Source of the DNA: JAZSMS01 sp045536015
GTDB lineage: Bacteria; Bacillota; Clostridia; Christensenellales; QALW01
Assembly (NCBI GenBank): GCA_045536015.1
Contig: JAZSMS010000099.1
Location: 1-5,773 of the forward strand
Reading direction: 5' to 3'
DNA: 5,773 bases
The translations under genes were made by a program, and so were the position numbers. The notes below the pieces were generated by a model. It saw only the letters and a list, made by a program, of their open reading frames with translations, had not been told where the DNA came from and ran no database searches. Shown piece by piece: positions 1-5,631 of the stretch. The first letter of the stretch is position 1. Every line of letters starts with the position of its first letter.

Positions 1-205
1 TAACGCATTTTTGAACGTCGGTCAAGCGTGTTCCTTCAGGATGCTCTTGTCCCAAAAGATAAGGAACAAGCGGATGCATACCTGCGGTTGTAAATAAAAC
101 ACTGGGATCATTTTCGGGAATAAGCGAGGCACCGGCAATAACCGCGTGCTGCTTTGATGCAAAAAACTTTAAAAATTTACTTCTTAATTCATCTGACTTT
201 ATCAT
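1..205 (-). CDS. alaS: Alanyl-tRNA synthetase, N-terminal part (gene runs off left edge)
   Basis: Charges tRNA-Ala with alanine in the cytoplasm. Only the first 68 codons are in the window. The translation starts MIKSDELRSKFLKFFASKQH and continues with a region reading LIPENDPSVLFTTAGMHPLV at about residues 29-48, then a YLLGQ segment and a VQKC segment at residues 64-67. This matches the start of the class II catalytic domain of AlaS, including the motif 1 region. The ATG at 203-205 is preceded by GGAGA (211-215) five bases upstream, so the start is well supported. The wording TTAGMHPLVPYLLG differs from the commoner AlaS form, TNAGM followed by QFK and FLG, and resembles a variant I associate with shorter or divergent AlaS proteins; this cannot be settled from the fragment. 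The untranslated leader is only about 36 bases, so there is no room for a T-box. Family assignment is firm; subtype is inference. Confidence 0.9.
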   Translation of the reverse strand, partial: MIKSDELRSKFLKFFASKQHAVIAGASLIPENDPSVLFTTAGMHPLVPYLLGQEHPEGTRLTDVQKCV

Positions 206-247
206 AAAAATCTCCAAATTATGCACAAAAAAGTGCGTGATAATAAT

Positions 248-275
248 ATTATATTTATTTTTTTATTTATGTCAA
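248..275 (-). promoter_or_regulatory. Sigma-A-type promoter for alaS
   Basis: On the minus strand a perfect TTGACA (270-275) is separated by 16 bases from a perfect TATAAT (248-253). Transcription would start near base 241, leaving a leader of about 36 bases before the alaS ATG. The -35 box is exactly the last two sense codons (Leu-Thr) of nfo, just before its TAA. Both hexamers match consensus; the 16-base spacer is one short of the optimum. This suggests alaS is expressed independently of the germination operon upstream, although read-through from that operon is not excluded because no terminator is visible between the two genes. Confidence 0.75.
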
Positions 276-1103
276 ACGATATAAACTTTTCAAAAGAGCA
301 ATTTCTTCTTTGTACCCATCGAGCTCGTTGGGAGTTTCTAAAAAGAATGGAATATCCTTTAACTTAGGATGATTTATGATATTTTCAAACGCTTTAACGC
401 CTATAAAACCCTGTCCTATTTTTTGGTGGCGGTCCTTGTGGCTTGAATAAGGATTCATACTGTCGTTTATATGTATCGCCTTAAGCCTGTCAAGTCCAAG
501 AATTTTGTCAAATTCTTCAAGCACTCCGTCTAGATTTTCTACAATATCATACCCCGCATCATAAACGTGGCACGTGTCAAGACAAACGCCCATTTTTTCG
601 GGCAAATTAACGTTATCAATTATTTTTTTAAGCTCTTCAAAGCGAGAGCCTACCTCACTGCCTTTTCCCGACATAGTTTCAAGCAAAACGGTTGTGGACT
701 GCTCTTTGGTCATTACCGTATTCAAGCACTCGCAAATAAGCTCAATTCCCCTGTCAACACCTTGTCCGACGTGGCTTCCGGGATGAAAATTATACAACTG
801 ACCGGGAGTGTACTCCAAGCGGTTTAAATCGTCTTTCATAACCATAAGCGCAAATTCGCGCGTGCGTTCTTCTGCCGAACAAGCGTTTAAAGTATACGGC
901 GCGTGTGCTAAAATGCGCGAAAAGTTGCTGTTATTGTATTTTTCTAAAAAACGCTCTACGTCTTTTTTATCAATTTCCTTCGCTTTGCCACCGCGTGGAT
1001 TACGCGTAAAAAACTGAAACGTATTAGCACCTATTGAGAACGCAACGTCAAACATATTTTCGTACCCCGCCGAAGCAGATAAATGGCAACCTATATTAAG
1101 CAC
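267..1103 (-). CDS. nfo: Endonuclease IV (AP endonuclease, Nfo)
   Basis: Zinc-dependent endonuclease that cuts DNA 5' of abasic sites and some oxidised bases in base excision repair. The product is 278 residues, usual for the family. All nine metal ligands known from the E. coli enzyme have counterparts: H67 (LAHAP), H107 (NFHPGSH), E142 (LLET), D176 and H179 (CLDTCH), H211 (AIHINDS), D224 and H226 (HKDRHQKIG) and E256 (FLETPNE). I chose the GTG at 1101-1103, giving MLNIGCHLSAS, because GGAGG (1112-1116) lies eight bases upstream. An in-frame GTG at 1116-1118 overlaps that site and would add five residues foreign to the family. The gene follows the B gene of the germinant receptor by 26 bases on the same strand with no terminator between, so it is probably co-transcribed. 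In Bacillus subtilis, Nfo is made in the forespore and protects spore DNA, which fits this position. Confidence 0.95.
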   Translation of the reverse strand: MLNIGCHLSASAGYENMFDVAFSIGANTFQFFTRNPRGGKAKEIDKKDVERFLEKYNNSNFSRILAHAPYTLNACSAEERTREFALMVMKDDLNRLEYTPGQLYNFHPGSHVGQGVDRGIELICECLNTVMTKEQSTTVLLETMSGKGSEVGSRFEELKKIIDNVNLPEKMGVCLDTCHVYDAGYDIVENLDGVLEEFDKILGLDRLKAIHINDSMNPYSSHKDRHQKIGQGFIGVKAFENIINHPKLKDIPFFLETPNELDGYKEEIALLKSLYRLT

Positions 1104-1129
1104 AAAACAAACCTCCACTATCTTTTTTA

Positions 1130-2221
1130 TTAGTATAACATCTGCTTTTTCTTAGCGCAAGATTTTTCTTTAATTTTTGCAATAATACAAAAAATGCAAG
1201 GCAGAACAAAGAGCAAAATTGCATTTGTAGGAATAAAAATTTTTTCTGAAATACTTTCTAGCTCTGTGTTTGTTCTTCCCGTATATAGTACAAGCGATGC
1301 ACACAAAAAGAAGTATGGAAAAATAAATTCCTTGGTATCGGTTTTATGTGTAAGCACCCCAAAGAGTTTTAGCATTGACGCACCTAAAAATACTACAATT
1401 ATAAAGTCAGAAAGTATCCATAACGTTATTACAAAAGCCTCAATATGCTGAACAAAATCGCCGATAGAAATCTGCTTTACAACCGAAAAAAACGGGTATG
1501 GGAGTTTTTGCATCAAATACGGACCAAGGCTTCCTACAACCGCTAAAAACAGCAGCAGCGAAAGCGAAGTTACTATAAGAACACTTATTATCGCATACTT
1601 TTTAAACTTTTCACGCATTTCAAGCTCGTCGTTAAAGAACAAAATAAGCGTTATATACGAAAAGCTTGCAAAATCGCAAAGTGCAACGTGAAAAATTTCG
1701 CGCGTATTATATATTGGCAAAAGCTCATCAACCTTGATGTTTTCAGAAAGCAATGCCAAAAGCAAAACTATTACGCCAAGCGTTATCGGTAAAATAATTT
1801 CGTTTGCGCGTGCAATGGTAGAAAGACCTTTTGACAGGCCGTAAATGCAAAGCACAGTTAAAATTAGAATAAAAAGTTCTATATCTATGTCAGGATAAAT
1901 CGTGCTGGAAAGTCTTTGAGCCGAATAGCGCATCTGCACCGCAACAAGCACCGTTCCCCACACAAAATACAAGCCCATAAAAATTCTGCCAACCGTATTT
2001 CCAAGCGTATATTGCAGTATTTGCGAAAAATTTCTGCCCGTTTTAAGCATAATTGAAACAACAATAACAAGCACACTCATAAGTGCACCTGCAATAAGTG
2101 TTCCGACCCACCCGTCGTTACTACCCTCTACCGATAAATTAGAATTAAACAGACGTACCGCAGGCGAAATTATCATACATATTACGATCATACACGCCTG
2201 TTTTACTGTAATTTTTTTCAT
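1130..2221 (-). CDS. gerAB: Spore germinant receptor B subunit (GerAB/GerKB family permease-like protein)
   Basis: Integral membrane subunit of a GerA-type nutrient germinant receptor in the spore inner membrane; the family belongs to the amino acid-polyamine-organocation (APC) transporter superfamily and is thought to bind the nutrient. The 363-residue length is normal. About ten hydrophobic segments can be seen, roughly at 8-27, 36-59, 78-100, 113-130, 141-159, 178-197, 208-230, 258-286, 298-313 and 330-350. Family-like stretches include GLSTIARANEIILP (132-145), LLPIYN (167-172), PYPFFSVVKQ (241-250) and HIEAFVITLWILSD (259-272). The ATG at 2219-2221 has GGAG (2227-2230) five bases upstream and overlaps the stop of the small gene before it by four bases (ATGA), implying translational coupling. 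The ligand cannot be read from the sequence. The symbol is the generic family name; which named receptor (GerA, GerK or other) it matches best is unknown. Confidence 0.93.
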   Translation of the reverse strand: MKKITVKQACMIVICMIISPAVRLFNSNLSVEGSNDGWVGTLIAGALMSVLVIVVSIMLKTGRNFSQILQYTLGNTVGRIFMGLYFVWGTVLVAVQMRYSAQRLSSTIYPDIDIELFILILTVLCIYGLSKGLSTIARANEIILPITLGVIVLLLALLSENIKVDELLPIYNTREIFHVALCDFASFSYITLILFFNDELEMREKFKKYAIISVLIVTSLSLLLFLAVVGSLGPYLMQKLPYPFFSVVKQISIGDFVQHIEAFVITLWILSDFIIVVFLGASMLKLFGVLTHKTDTKEFIFPYFFLCASLVLYTGRTNTELESISEKIFIPTNAILLFVLPCIFCIIAKIKEKSCAKKKQMLY

Positions 2222-2388
2222 AATAACTCCAAAATATCCGATATTGAAAACTCAAAAAACGTAGTTAAAACACTTATTGCCGCCGCTATAAGAGAAAACA
2301 GAACAAACGCAAGCTTATATCTTAACTTTTTAAACACAAAAAGCTTAAGTAGCATCCATAAAACAATTATCACAAAAATATATTTCAC
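2218..2388 (-). CDS. Small two-helix membrane protein, D-like accessory subunit of the germinant receptor
   Basis: A 56-codon gene fills the gap between the C and B genes. It starts at GTG (2386-2388), which overlaps the TGA of the C gene (GTGA), and ends with TGA (2218-2220) overlapping the ATG of the B gene (ATGA). The translation has a hydrophobic helix at about residues 3-19 (YIFVIIVLWMLLKLFVF), a basic loop (KKLRYK, 20-25) and a second helix at about 26-45, then a short acidic tail ending in SISDILELL. Purine-rich AAGGAG and AGGG stretches lie 6-11 bases ahead of the GTG. Many GerA-type operons in Bacillus and relatives carry or adjoin small D genes of about 55-80 residues with two predicted membrane segments that modulate receptor function; size, topology and position fit that class. 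I infer the role from context, not from recognised sequence. The double overlap makes a chance open frame unlikely. Confidence 0.82.
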   Translation of the reverse strand: MKYIFVIIVLWMLLKLFVFKKLRYKLAFVLFSLIAAAISVLTTFFEFSISDILELL

Positions 2389-3473
2389 TCGTTACCCTTC
2401 TCCTTTATTGGCTTTGAAGCACTTTTTGACGGATTTACCTTTGAATTTATCTTTATTACGTAATCATAATTTATAAATTCATTTTCCCAGTCTTCCTCAA
2501 ATTCCCTTGCTTCTTTTCCCTTTTTAGCCGAAAAGCTTTTTCCCAAATTTCCACAGTCACTTTTATTTTCTTTTAAAAATTCAAGCGTATTTTCTATTGT
2601 AGAATAAATTTGCGTATTTTGTTCTTTAACTATCTGATTGCGCACCTTTTCATCAAATTCGTGAATAACGCCGTCACTCTGTATAATTTCACTTTTAAAA
2701 GAAACGTCAATCTCAAATTTTTCTCCGTCAAAGTTTATTTTAGTCTTATTATTACTAAGTTTTAACGTAAGGTCACTGCCTTCAATATTTTTAACTATAA
2801 TTTGTTTTTTTATTTTTTGATTAAGCCAATTTATTCCCGTTGAAATTTCTTCGTTTGCAAATTCTTTAAGACTATCCTTTTCAAAAACACAGTAACCCTT
2901 TAACTCTATTCCTTGCTCTTTAAGCTCTAAAAACGGTAAAAACGGCGAATGAAACGGATCTTCTATCATCTCTAACAAATTTGCCAAAGTAACTTTGCCC
3001 GAGGTAGAAACGCTTTCGTTAGAGGAAAACATCTTTTTTATCTGGTTAGAAATATCCTCAACCGACAAAATCATTTCCTTTGCCGTTAAGCCTTTTACTA
3101 TCGCAATAGGCATATCAAAACGAAAATCATTTGTTCTGACAAAATAGTCAAGAATTTCTATTATTCCTTTTCGTGCCCGCTCTTCTGAAATAAGCACCAC
3201 CTCAACCTGCCCGTAAAATACTTTTTCGTCAGTAATATTGTCAATGATATTTATCCCCTCTGCAAGTGTTTTTGAATACGCGAAATATGTTTCACTCTTC
3301 GGCTTATCTTCCTTTGTGCTTTCGGGCAAATTAAGTCCTGCCGTTACCTCAACGCCGTCATTTGTTGCATCAATGCCTATTATCTTTGCAAACGTCATTT
3401 TGTCTATTGATTCATTATGCTCGCACGAGCAGAATAAAAACGGAAGCAAAAGAATAATCGCTATTTTTTTCAT
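2385..3473 (-). CDS. gerAC: Spore germinant receptor C subunit, Ger(x)C lipoprotein
   Basis: Lipoprotein subunit of the germinant receptor, expected on the outer face of the spore inner membrane. The product has 362 residues, typical of Ger(x)C proteins. It begins with a short basic start and hydrophobic signal segment (MKKIAIILLLPFLF) followed by a weak lipobox, FCS-C, with C17 the probable lipidated residue; the -3 position is Phe instead of the usual Leu. After it comes the family-like TFAKIIGIDATNDG (27-40). Further family features are GQVEVVLISEERA (88-100), a region around LKGYCVFEKDSLKEFANEE (191-209) and the late DYVIKINSKV (337-346). The start ATG (3471-3473) overlaps the A-gene stop by four bases (ATGA), with a GGAGA ribosome site inside the end of the A gene. 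Its own stop overlaps the next start, so A, C, the small gene and B form one coupled unit. Confidence 0.93.
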   Translation of the reverse strand: MKKIAIILLLPFLFCSCEHNESIDKMTFAKIIGIDATNDGVEVTAGLNLPESTKEDKPKSETYFAYSKTLAEGINIIDNITDEKVFYGQVEVVLISEERARKGIIEILDYFVRTNDFRFDMPIAIVKGLTAKEMILSVEDISNQIKKMFSSNESVSTSGKVTLANLLEMIEDPFHSPFLPFLELKEQGIELKGYCVFEKDSLKEFANEEISTGINWLNQKIKKQIIVKNIEGSDLTLKLSNNKTKINFDGEKFEIDVSFKSEIIQSDGVIHEFDEKVRNQIVKEQNTQIYSTIENTLEFLKENKSDCGNLGKSFSAKKGKEAREFEEDWENEFINYDYVIKINSKVNPSKSASKPIKEKGNE

Positions 3474-4879
3474 CGTCTTCTCCTTTTGTTTTTTGTTTTT
3501 AATTCACTTGGTCTATACTCGTTTGACTTATCAGGAACAACAAGCAGAGCTTTTCTTATTTGTTTTACACCCTGATCGACAAACGGCGAAAGATAAGGTG
3601 TTCCAAAACTTTCAAGTGCTGAAAGCTGAATAAGAAGACATATTGCACCCGCAACAACGCCAAACAAGCCTAAAACCGCGCCTAAAACAGTTATAACAAT
3701 TCGCCAAATTCTAAGTGCGTTTCCAAAACTTTGATTTGGCATAGCAAACGAAGAAATAACCGAAATTGCAACGATAATCACTGCCGCAGGCGAGACTAAA
3801 TTTACACCTATTGCCGCTTCGCCTACCACAAGCGCACCAACGATAGAAACAACCTGACCCGACGATTTTGGCATATGCAAGCCCGCTTCAACAAGAACCT
3901 CAAAAAGTGCAAGCATCGAAAGCACTTCAAATATAACGGGAAACGGAACGCCAAGCTTTGACTCAGCAATGGAAAGTGCAAGCTTTGTTGGAATCATCTC
4001 GTAATGAAACGTAGTAAGCGCAACGTAACCTCCGGGCAAGAGAATTTCGATACCTATTAAAAAATATCTTAGAGTTCTTACTATTGAAGAAAAAATAAAA
4101 TTAGAAGAATAATCCTCCGGCGTTGCCATTAATGAACCTATTGTACCAGGTGAAATAAATGCAAGAGGAATACCGTCAACAATAACTGCTACCCTGCCTT
4201 GCAAAAGGTTTTTACAAATTTTATCAGGTCTTTCTGAAATTGCGACCTGCGGAAAAGGACAAAACAAATTATCCGACAGGGCCTGCTCAATCATCGCCGT
4301 AGTAAAAACACCGTCAACGTTTAGTTTTTCCAGTTTTTGCTTAACCGATTTTACAAGGTTTTTATTGGCAATATTTTCCATAAAAGCAACGCACACTAAC
4401 GTTTTGCTTTGCTTGCCAATAATAACTTGTTCAAACTTTAAAGCTTCGCTTACTATTTTTTTGCGCAAAAGCGAAATATTTACCTTTGCCTCTTCTACAA
4501 AGCTATCCTTTGAAGAGAGCACCGAGCTTTCTTCAGTAGGCGCCATAACGGCACGTCCTTCGGTTTTGCGCATATCAAATAAAGCGCACTCTTTTTTATA
4601 AAAAAGCGCCGCCTTTCCGCGCAAAACCGCTTCGACTATCTCCTGATTATCGTTTGCAAATTCATAGTCGCAAAAGCTTATTACGCCGCCCTCTATCGAC
4701 TTTTTAAAATTTTCTATCTGCGGTATCTGCTCGATAACAAATCTTGAAAGATTTGTTAAATCAACCATTCCGTCTATATAGATAAGTGTAAATTTTTTAT
4801 TTTTATTTTTAAATTCGCGCTTGCGAAAATCAAAATCTTTTTCAAAAAGCGCACAAACTTTATCTTTATTAATTACCAT
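3470..4879 (-). CDS. gerAA: Spore germinant receptor A subunit (GerA/SpoVAF family)
   Basis: Membrane subunit of the nutrient germinant receptor; A subunits of this family are proposed to form the nutrient-gated ion channel that starts germination. The product is 469 residues from the ATG at 4877-4879, chosen because GGGAG (4885-4889) sits five bases upstream; an in-frame ATG ten codons earlier (4907-4909) would put that site inside the gene. A soluble N-terminal domain covers about residues 1-225, with FPQVAISERPDK at 209-220 and GRVAVIVDGIPLAFISPG at 228-245. A PEDY motif (254-257) precedes the membrane part, which has about five hydrophobic segments (near 269-290, 311-333, 341-359, 360-380 and 391-420). 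FGTPYLSPF (425-433) and a basic KNKRRRR tail close the protein. The usual GPRE-F-E stretch of the N-domain reads SSKDSFVEE here, so the Gly-Pro pair is missing. SpoVAF is a paralogue, but the following C and B genes mark this as a receptor subunit. Confidence 0.94.
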   Translation of the reverse strand: MVINKDKVCALFEKDFDFRKREFKNKNKKFTLIYIDGMVDLTNLSRFVIEQIPQIENFKKSIEGGVISFCDYEFANDNQEIVEAVLRGKAALFYKKECALFDMRKTEGRAVMAPTEESSVLSSKDSFVEEAKVNISLLRKKIVSEALKFEQVIIGKQSKTLVCVAFMENIANKNLVKSVKQKLEKLNVDGVFTTAMIEQALSDNLFCPFPQVAISERPDKICKNLLQGRVAVIVDGIPLAFISPGTIGSLMATPEDYSSNFIFSSIVRTLRYFLIGIEILLPGGYVALTTFHYEMIPTKLALSIAESKLGVPFPVIFEVLSMLALFEVLVEAGLHMPKSSGQVVSIVGALVVGEAAIGVNLVSPAAVIIVAISVISSFAMPNQSFGNALRIWRIVITVLGAVLGLFGVVAGAICLLIQLSALESFGTPYLSPFVDQGVKQIRKALLVVPDKSNEYRPSELKTKNKRRRR

Positions 4880-4898
4880 AATTTCTCCCTTGTTTTTG

Positions 4899-4927
4899 TA
4901 TTTTGTCAAAAATTTAGCAAAATATAC
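4899..4927 (-). promoter_or_regulatory. Candidate sigma-G (forespore) promoter for the germinant receptor operon
   Basis: On the minus strand GTATA (4923-4927) is followed after 17 bases by CAAAATA (4899-4905). This fits the B. subtilis sigma-G consensus (about G-H-A-T-R, 17-18 bases, C-A-T-W-H-T-A) except for one T-to-A change in the -10 box. Transcription would begin near 4891, giving a very short leader just ahead of the ribosome binding site of the A gene. GerA-type operons are known sigma-G targets in B. subtilis, which supports the reading. The AT-rich context makes chance matches likely, so confidence is moderate. A TTGACA (4904-4909) on the same strand has no suitable -10 box downstream. 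Confidence 0.42.
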
Positions 4928-4928
4928 T

Positions 4929-4957
4929 TTGACCGCCTTAAATAAAATTGTTATAAT
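4929..4957 (+). promoter_or_regulatory. Sigma-A-type promoter for the 94-residue protein gene
   Basis: TTGACC (4929-4934) and a perfect TATAAT (4952-4957) are separated by the optimal 17 bases. Transcription would start near 4964, about 25 bases before the ATG at 4989. The promoter points away from the germinant receptor operon and lies directly beside, back to back with, the candidate sigma-G promoter on the other strand (4899-4927). Confidence 0.75.
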
Positions 4958-4988
4958 TAGAAAAAATACATTTGGAGAAAAAATTTTT

Positions 4989-5273
4989 ATGCTTAAATTT
5001 TGGTTAAAACTTTATTCTGACGGCAGACTTATTGCCGATGCCGTTTGTGATTGCTGTGAAAGTTATCCTAGTGAAGAGGTTTTGCTTGACGGCTTAAAAA
5101 ATTGTTGTTATCAGCTTGATATTCCAAATCCAATAGTTTTAAAAAAGCACGTTAAGGATATTTGTGAATATTCTCTTACCCGTTTTACCCCCTCTGATTT
5201 TCCCGAATCAGTTGAGTTTGAAAAAGCCGATGTCAATATTTTTGACGATGCAAAAACAAAGAAAAAATTTTAA
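4989..5273 (+). CDS. Conserved-looking hypothetical protein, 94 residues, Cys-rich
   Basis: I cannot assign a function. The ATG at 4989-4991 follows GGAG (4974-4977) with an 11-base spacer and sits about 25 bases after a good sigma-A promoter, so this start is preferred to any upstream in-frame codon, which would lie inside the promoter. The protein has no signal peptide or membrane segment and is probably cytoplasmic. It begins with a beta-like stretch (MLKFWLKLYSDGRLIADAV), has a likely helix at about 28-42, then CYQLDIPNPIVLKKHV (40-55) and TRFTPSDFPESVEF (64-77). The second half resembles small uncharacterised clostridial proteins I have a general memory of, without a name. Six cysteines (20, 22, 23, 39, 40, 59) are many for a 94-residue protein and could bind a metal, though this is speculation. 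The C-terminus is acidic, then lysine-rich. It may share transcription with the DUF378 gene 88 bases downstream. Confidence 0.8.
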   Translation: MLKFWLKLYSDGRLIADAVCDCCESYPSEEVLLDGLKNCCYQLDIPNPIVLKKHVKDICEYSLTRFTPSDFPESVEFEKADVNIFDDAKTKKKF

Positions 5274-5285
5274 TGAATAAAAAAA

Positions 5286-5355
5286 TCTCCATTGCAAAAA
5301 ATAAAAACACAGCCTGATAAAAAATTTGTCGGCTTATTATTTTAAGAAATGGAGA
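5286..5355 (+). promoter_or_regulatory. Possible structured leader with hairpin and ribosome-site-pairing sequence ahead of the DUF378 gene
   Basis: TCTCCATT (5286-5293) is an exact reverse complement of AATGGAGA (5348-5355), which contains the ribosome binding site of the next gene. Between them lies a hairpin: AGCC (5311-5314) pairs with GGCT (5331-5334), and after a single bulged T the stem continues (5316-5321 with 5325-5330, one G-T wobble) to an AAA loop, followed by TATTATTTT. The inner hairpin could be a weak terminator for the upstream gene; the outer pairing could hide the ribosome site. No known riboswitch class is recognised. The pairing is visible, the function is inference. Confidence 0.3.
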
Positions 5356-5361
5356 ATTATT

Positions 5362-5571
5362 ATGGTACTTGATAAAACTGCATTGGCACTTACAATAATC
5401 GGTTCGCTTAACTGGTTGTTGGTGGGTCTGTTCTCGTTTGACCTTGTTGCCTTTATATTTGGCGGAAGCGGAATGCTTGGTTCAAGAATAGTTTATGCTC
5501 TTATTGGTATTTCGGCTATCTGGGCAATAACTCTTTTGTTTAGAAAAATCCGTCCTGTAACCGAGGAATAA
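5362..5571 (+). CDS. DUF378 family small membrane protein
   Basis: A 69-residue membrane protein of the DUF378 family (YuzA-like), whose function is unknown. The sequence MVLDKTALALTIIGSLNWLL followed by VGLFSFDLVAFIFGG is characteristic of the family, as is the RIVYALIGISAIW stretch in the second half. Two membrane helices are expected at about residues 7-31 and 41-60, with a short charged tail ending in RPVTEE. The ATG at 5362-5364 follows GGAG (5351-5354) by seven bases. An in-frame TTG 12 codons earlier (5326) would run through the ribosome site and hairpin, so it is not used. No clear promoter lies directly upstream; the gene may be read from the promoter at 4929-4957 together with the 94-residue protein gene. 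A strong terminator follows about 35 bases after the stop. Confidence 0.9.
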   Translation: MVLDKTALALTIIGSLNWLLVGLFSFDLVAFIFGGSGMLGSRIVYALIGISAIWAITLLFRKIRPVTEE

Positions 5572-5600
5572 TTTTTAAGGTTAAACTAAAAAATGATGTA

Positions 5601-5630
5601 AAAAAAGAACGGCTATGCCGTTCTTTTTTT
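5601..5630. terminator. Bidirectional rho-independent terminator
   Basis: A perfect 7-bp stem, GAACGGC (5607-5613) with GCCGTTC (5617-5623), closes a 3-base loop (TAT). It is followed by seven T (5624-5630) on the plus strand and preceded by six A (5601-5606), which become a U-tract on the minus strand. It therefore ends the plus-strand unit with the DUF378 gene and also the minus-strand gene whose stop codon is at 5632-5634. The A and T tracts can extend the stem further. Confidence 0.92.
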
Positions 5631-5631
5631 G

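Noticed and set aside
221..238. Possible hairpin in the alaS leader or terminator after nfo (GCAC and GTGC around six A).
   Set aside because: On the transcribed strand only four base pairs form around a six-base loop, with a C-A mismatch beyond; there is no proper U-tract after it.
567..1017. Plus-strand open frames across nfo, and similar plus-strand frames at 1194-1451, 3238-3633 and 4365-4601.
   Set aside because: They lie antisense to well-supported genes, lack ribosome binding sites and family-like sequence, and are shadows of the real frames.
1104..1118. A longer nfo start at the GTG at 1116-1118, adding five residues.
   Set aside because: The GTG overlaps the GGAGG that is ideally placed for the GTG at 1101-1103, and the added residues precede the usual family start LNIGCHLS.
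4880..4909. A longer A-subunit start at the ATG at 4907-4909.
   Set aside because: It lies in the candidate promoter and would place the good ribosome binding site (4885-4889) inside the gene.
4904..4909. TTGACA on the minus strand as a -35 box for a sigma-A promoter of the receptor operon.
   Set aside because: At 16-18 bases downstream the sequence is the ribosome binding site region (GGGAGAAATT), with no TATAAT-like box and no room for a leader.
5292..5321. Candidate sigma-A promoter for the DUF378 gene, TTGCAA then GATAAA with an 18-base spacer.
   Set aside because: Both boxes match consensus at only four of six positions in very AT-rich DNA, so it is not distinguishable from chance.
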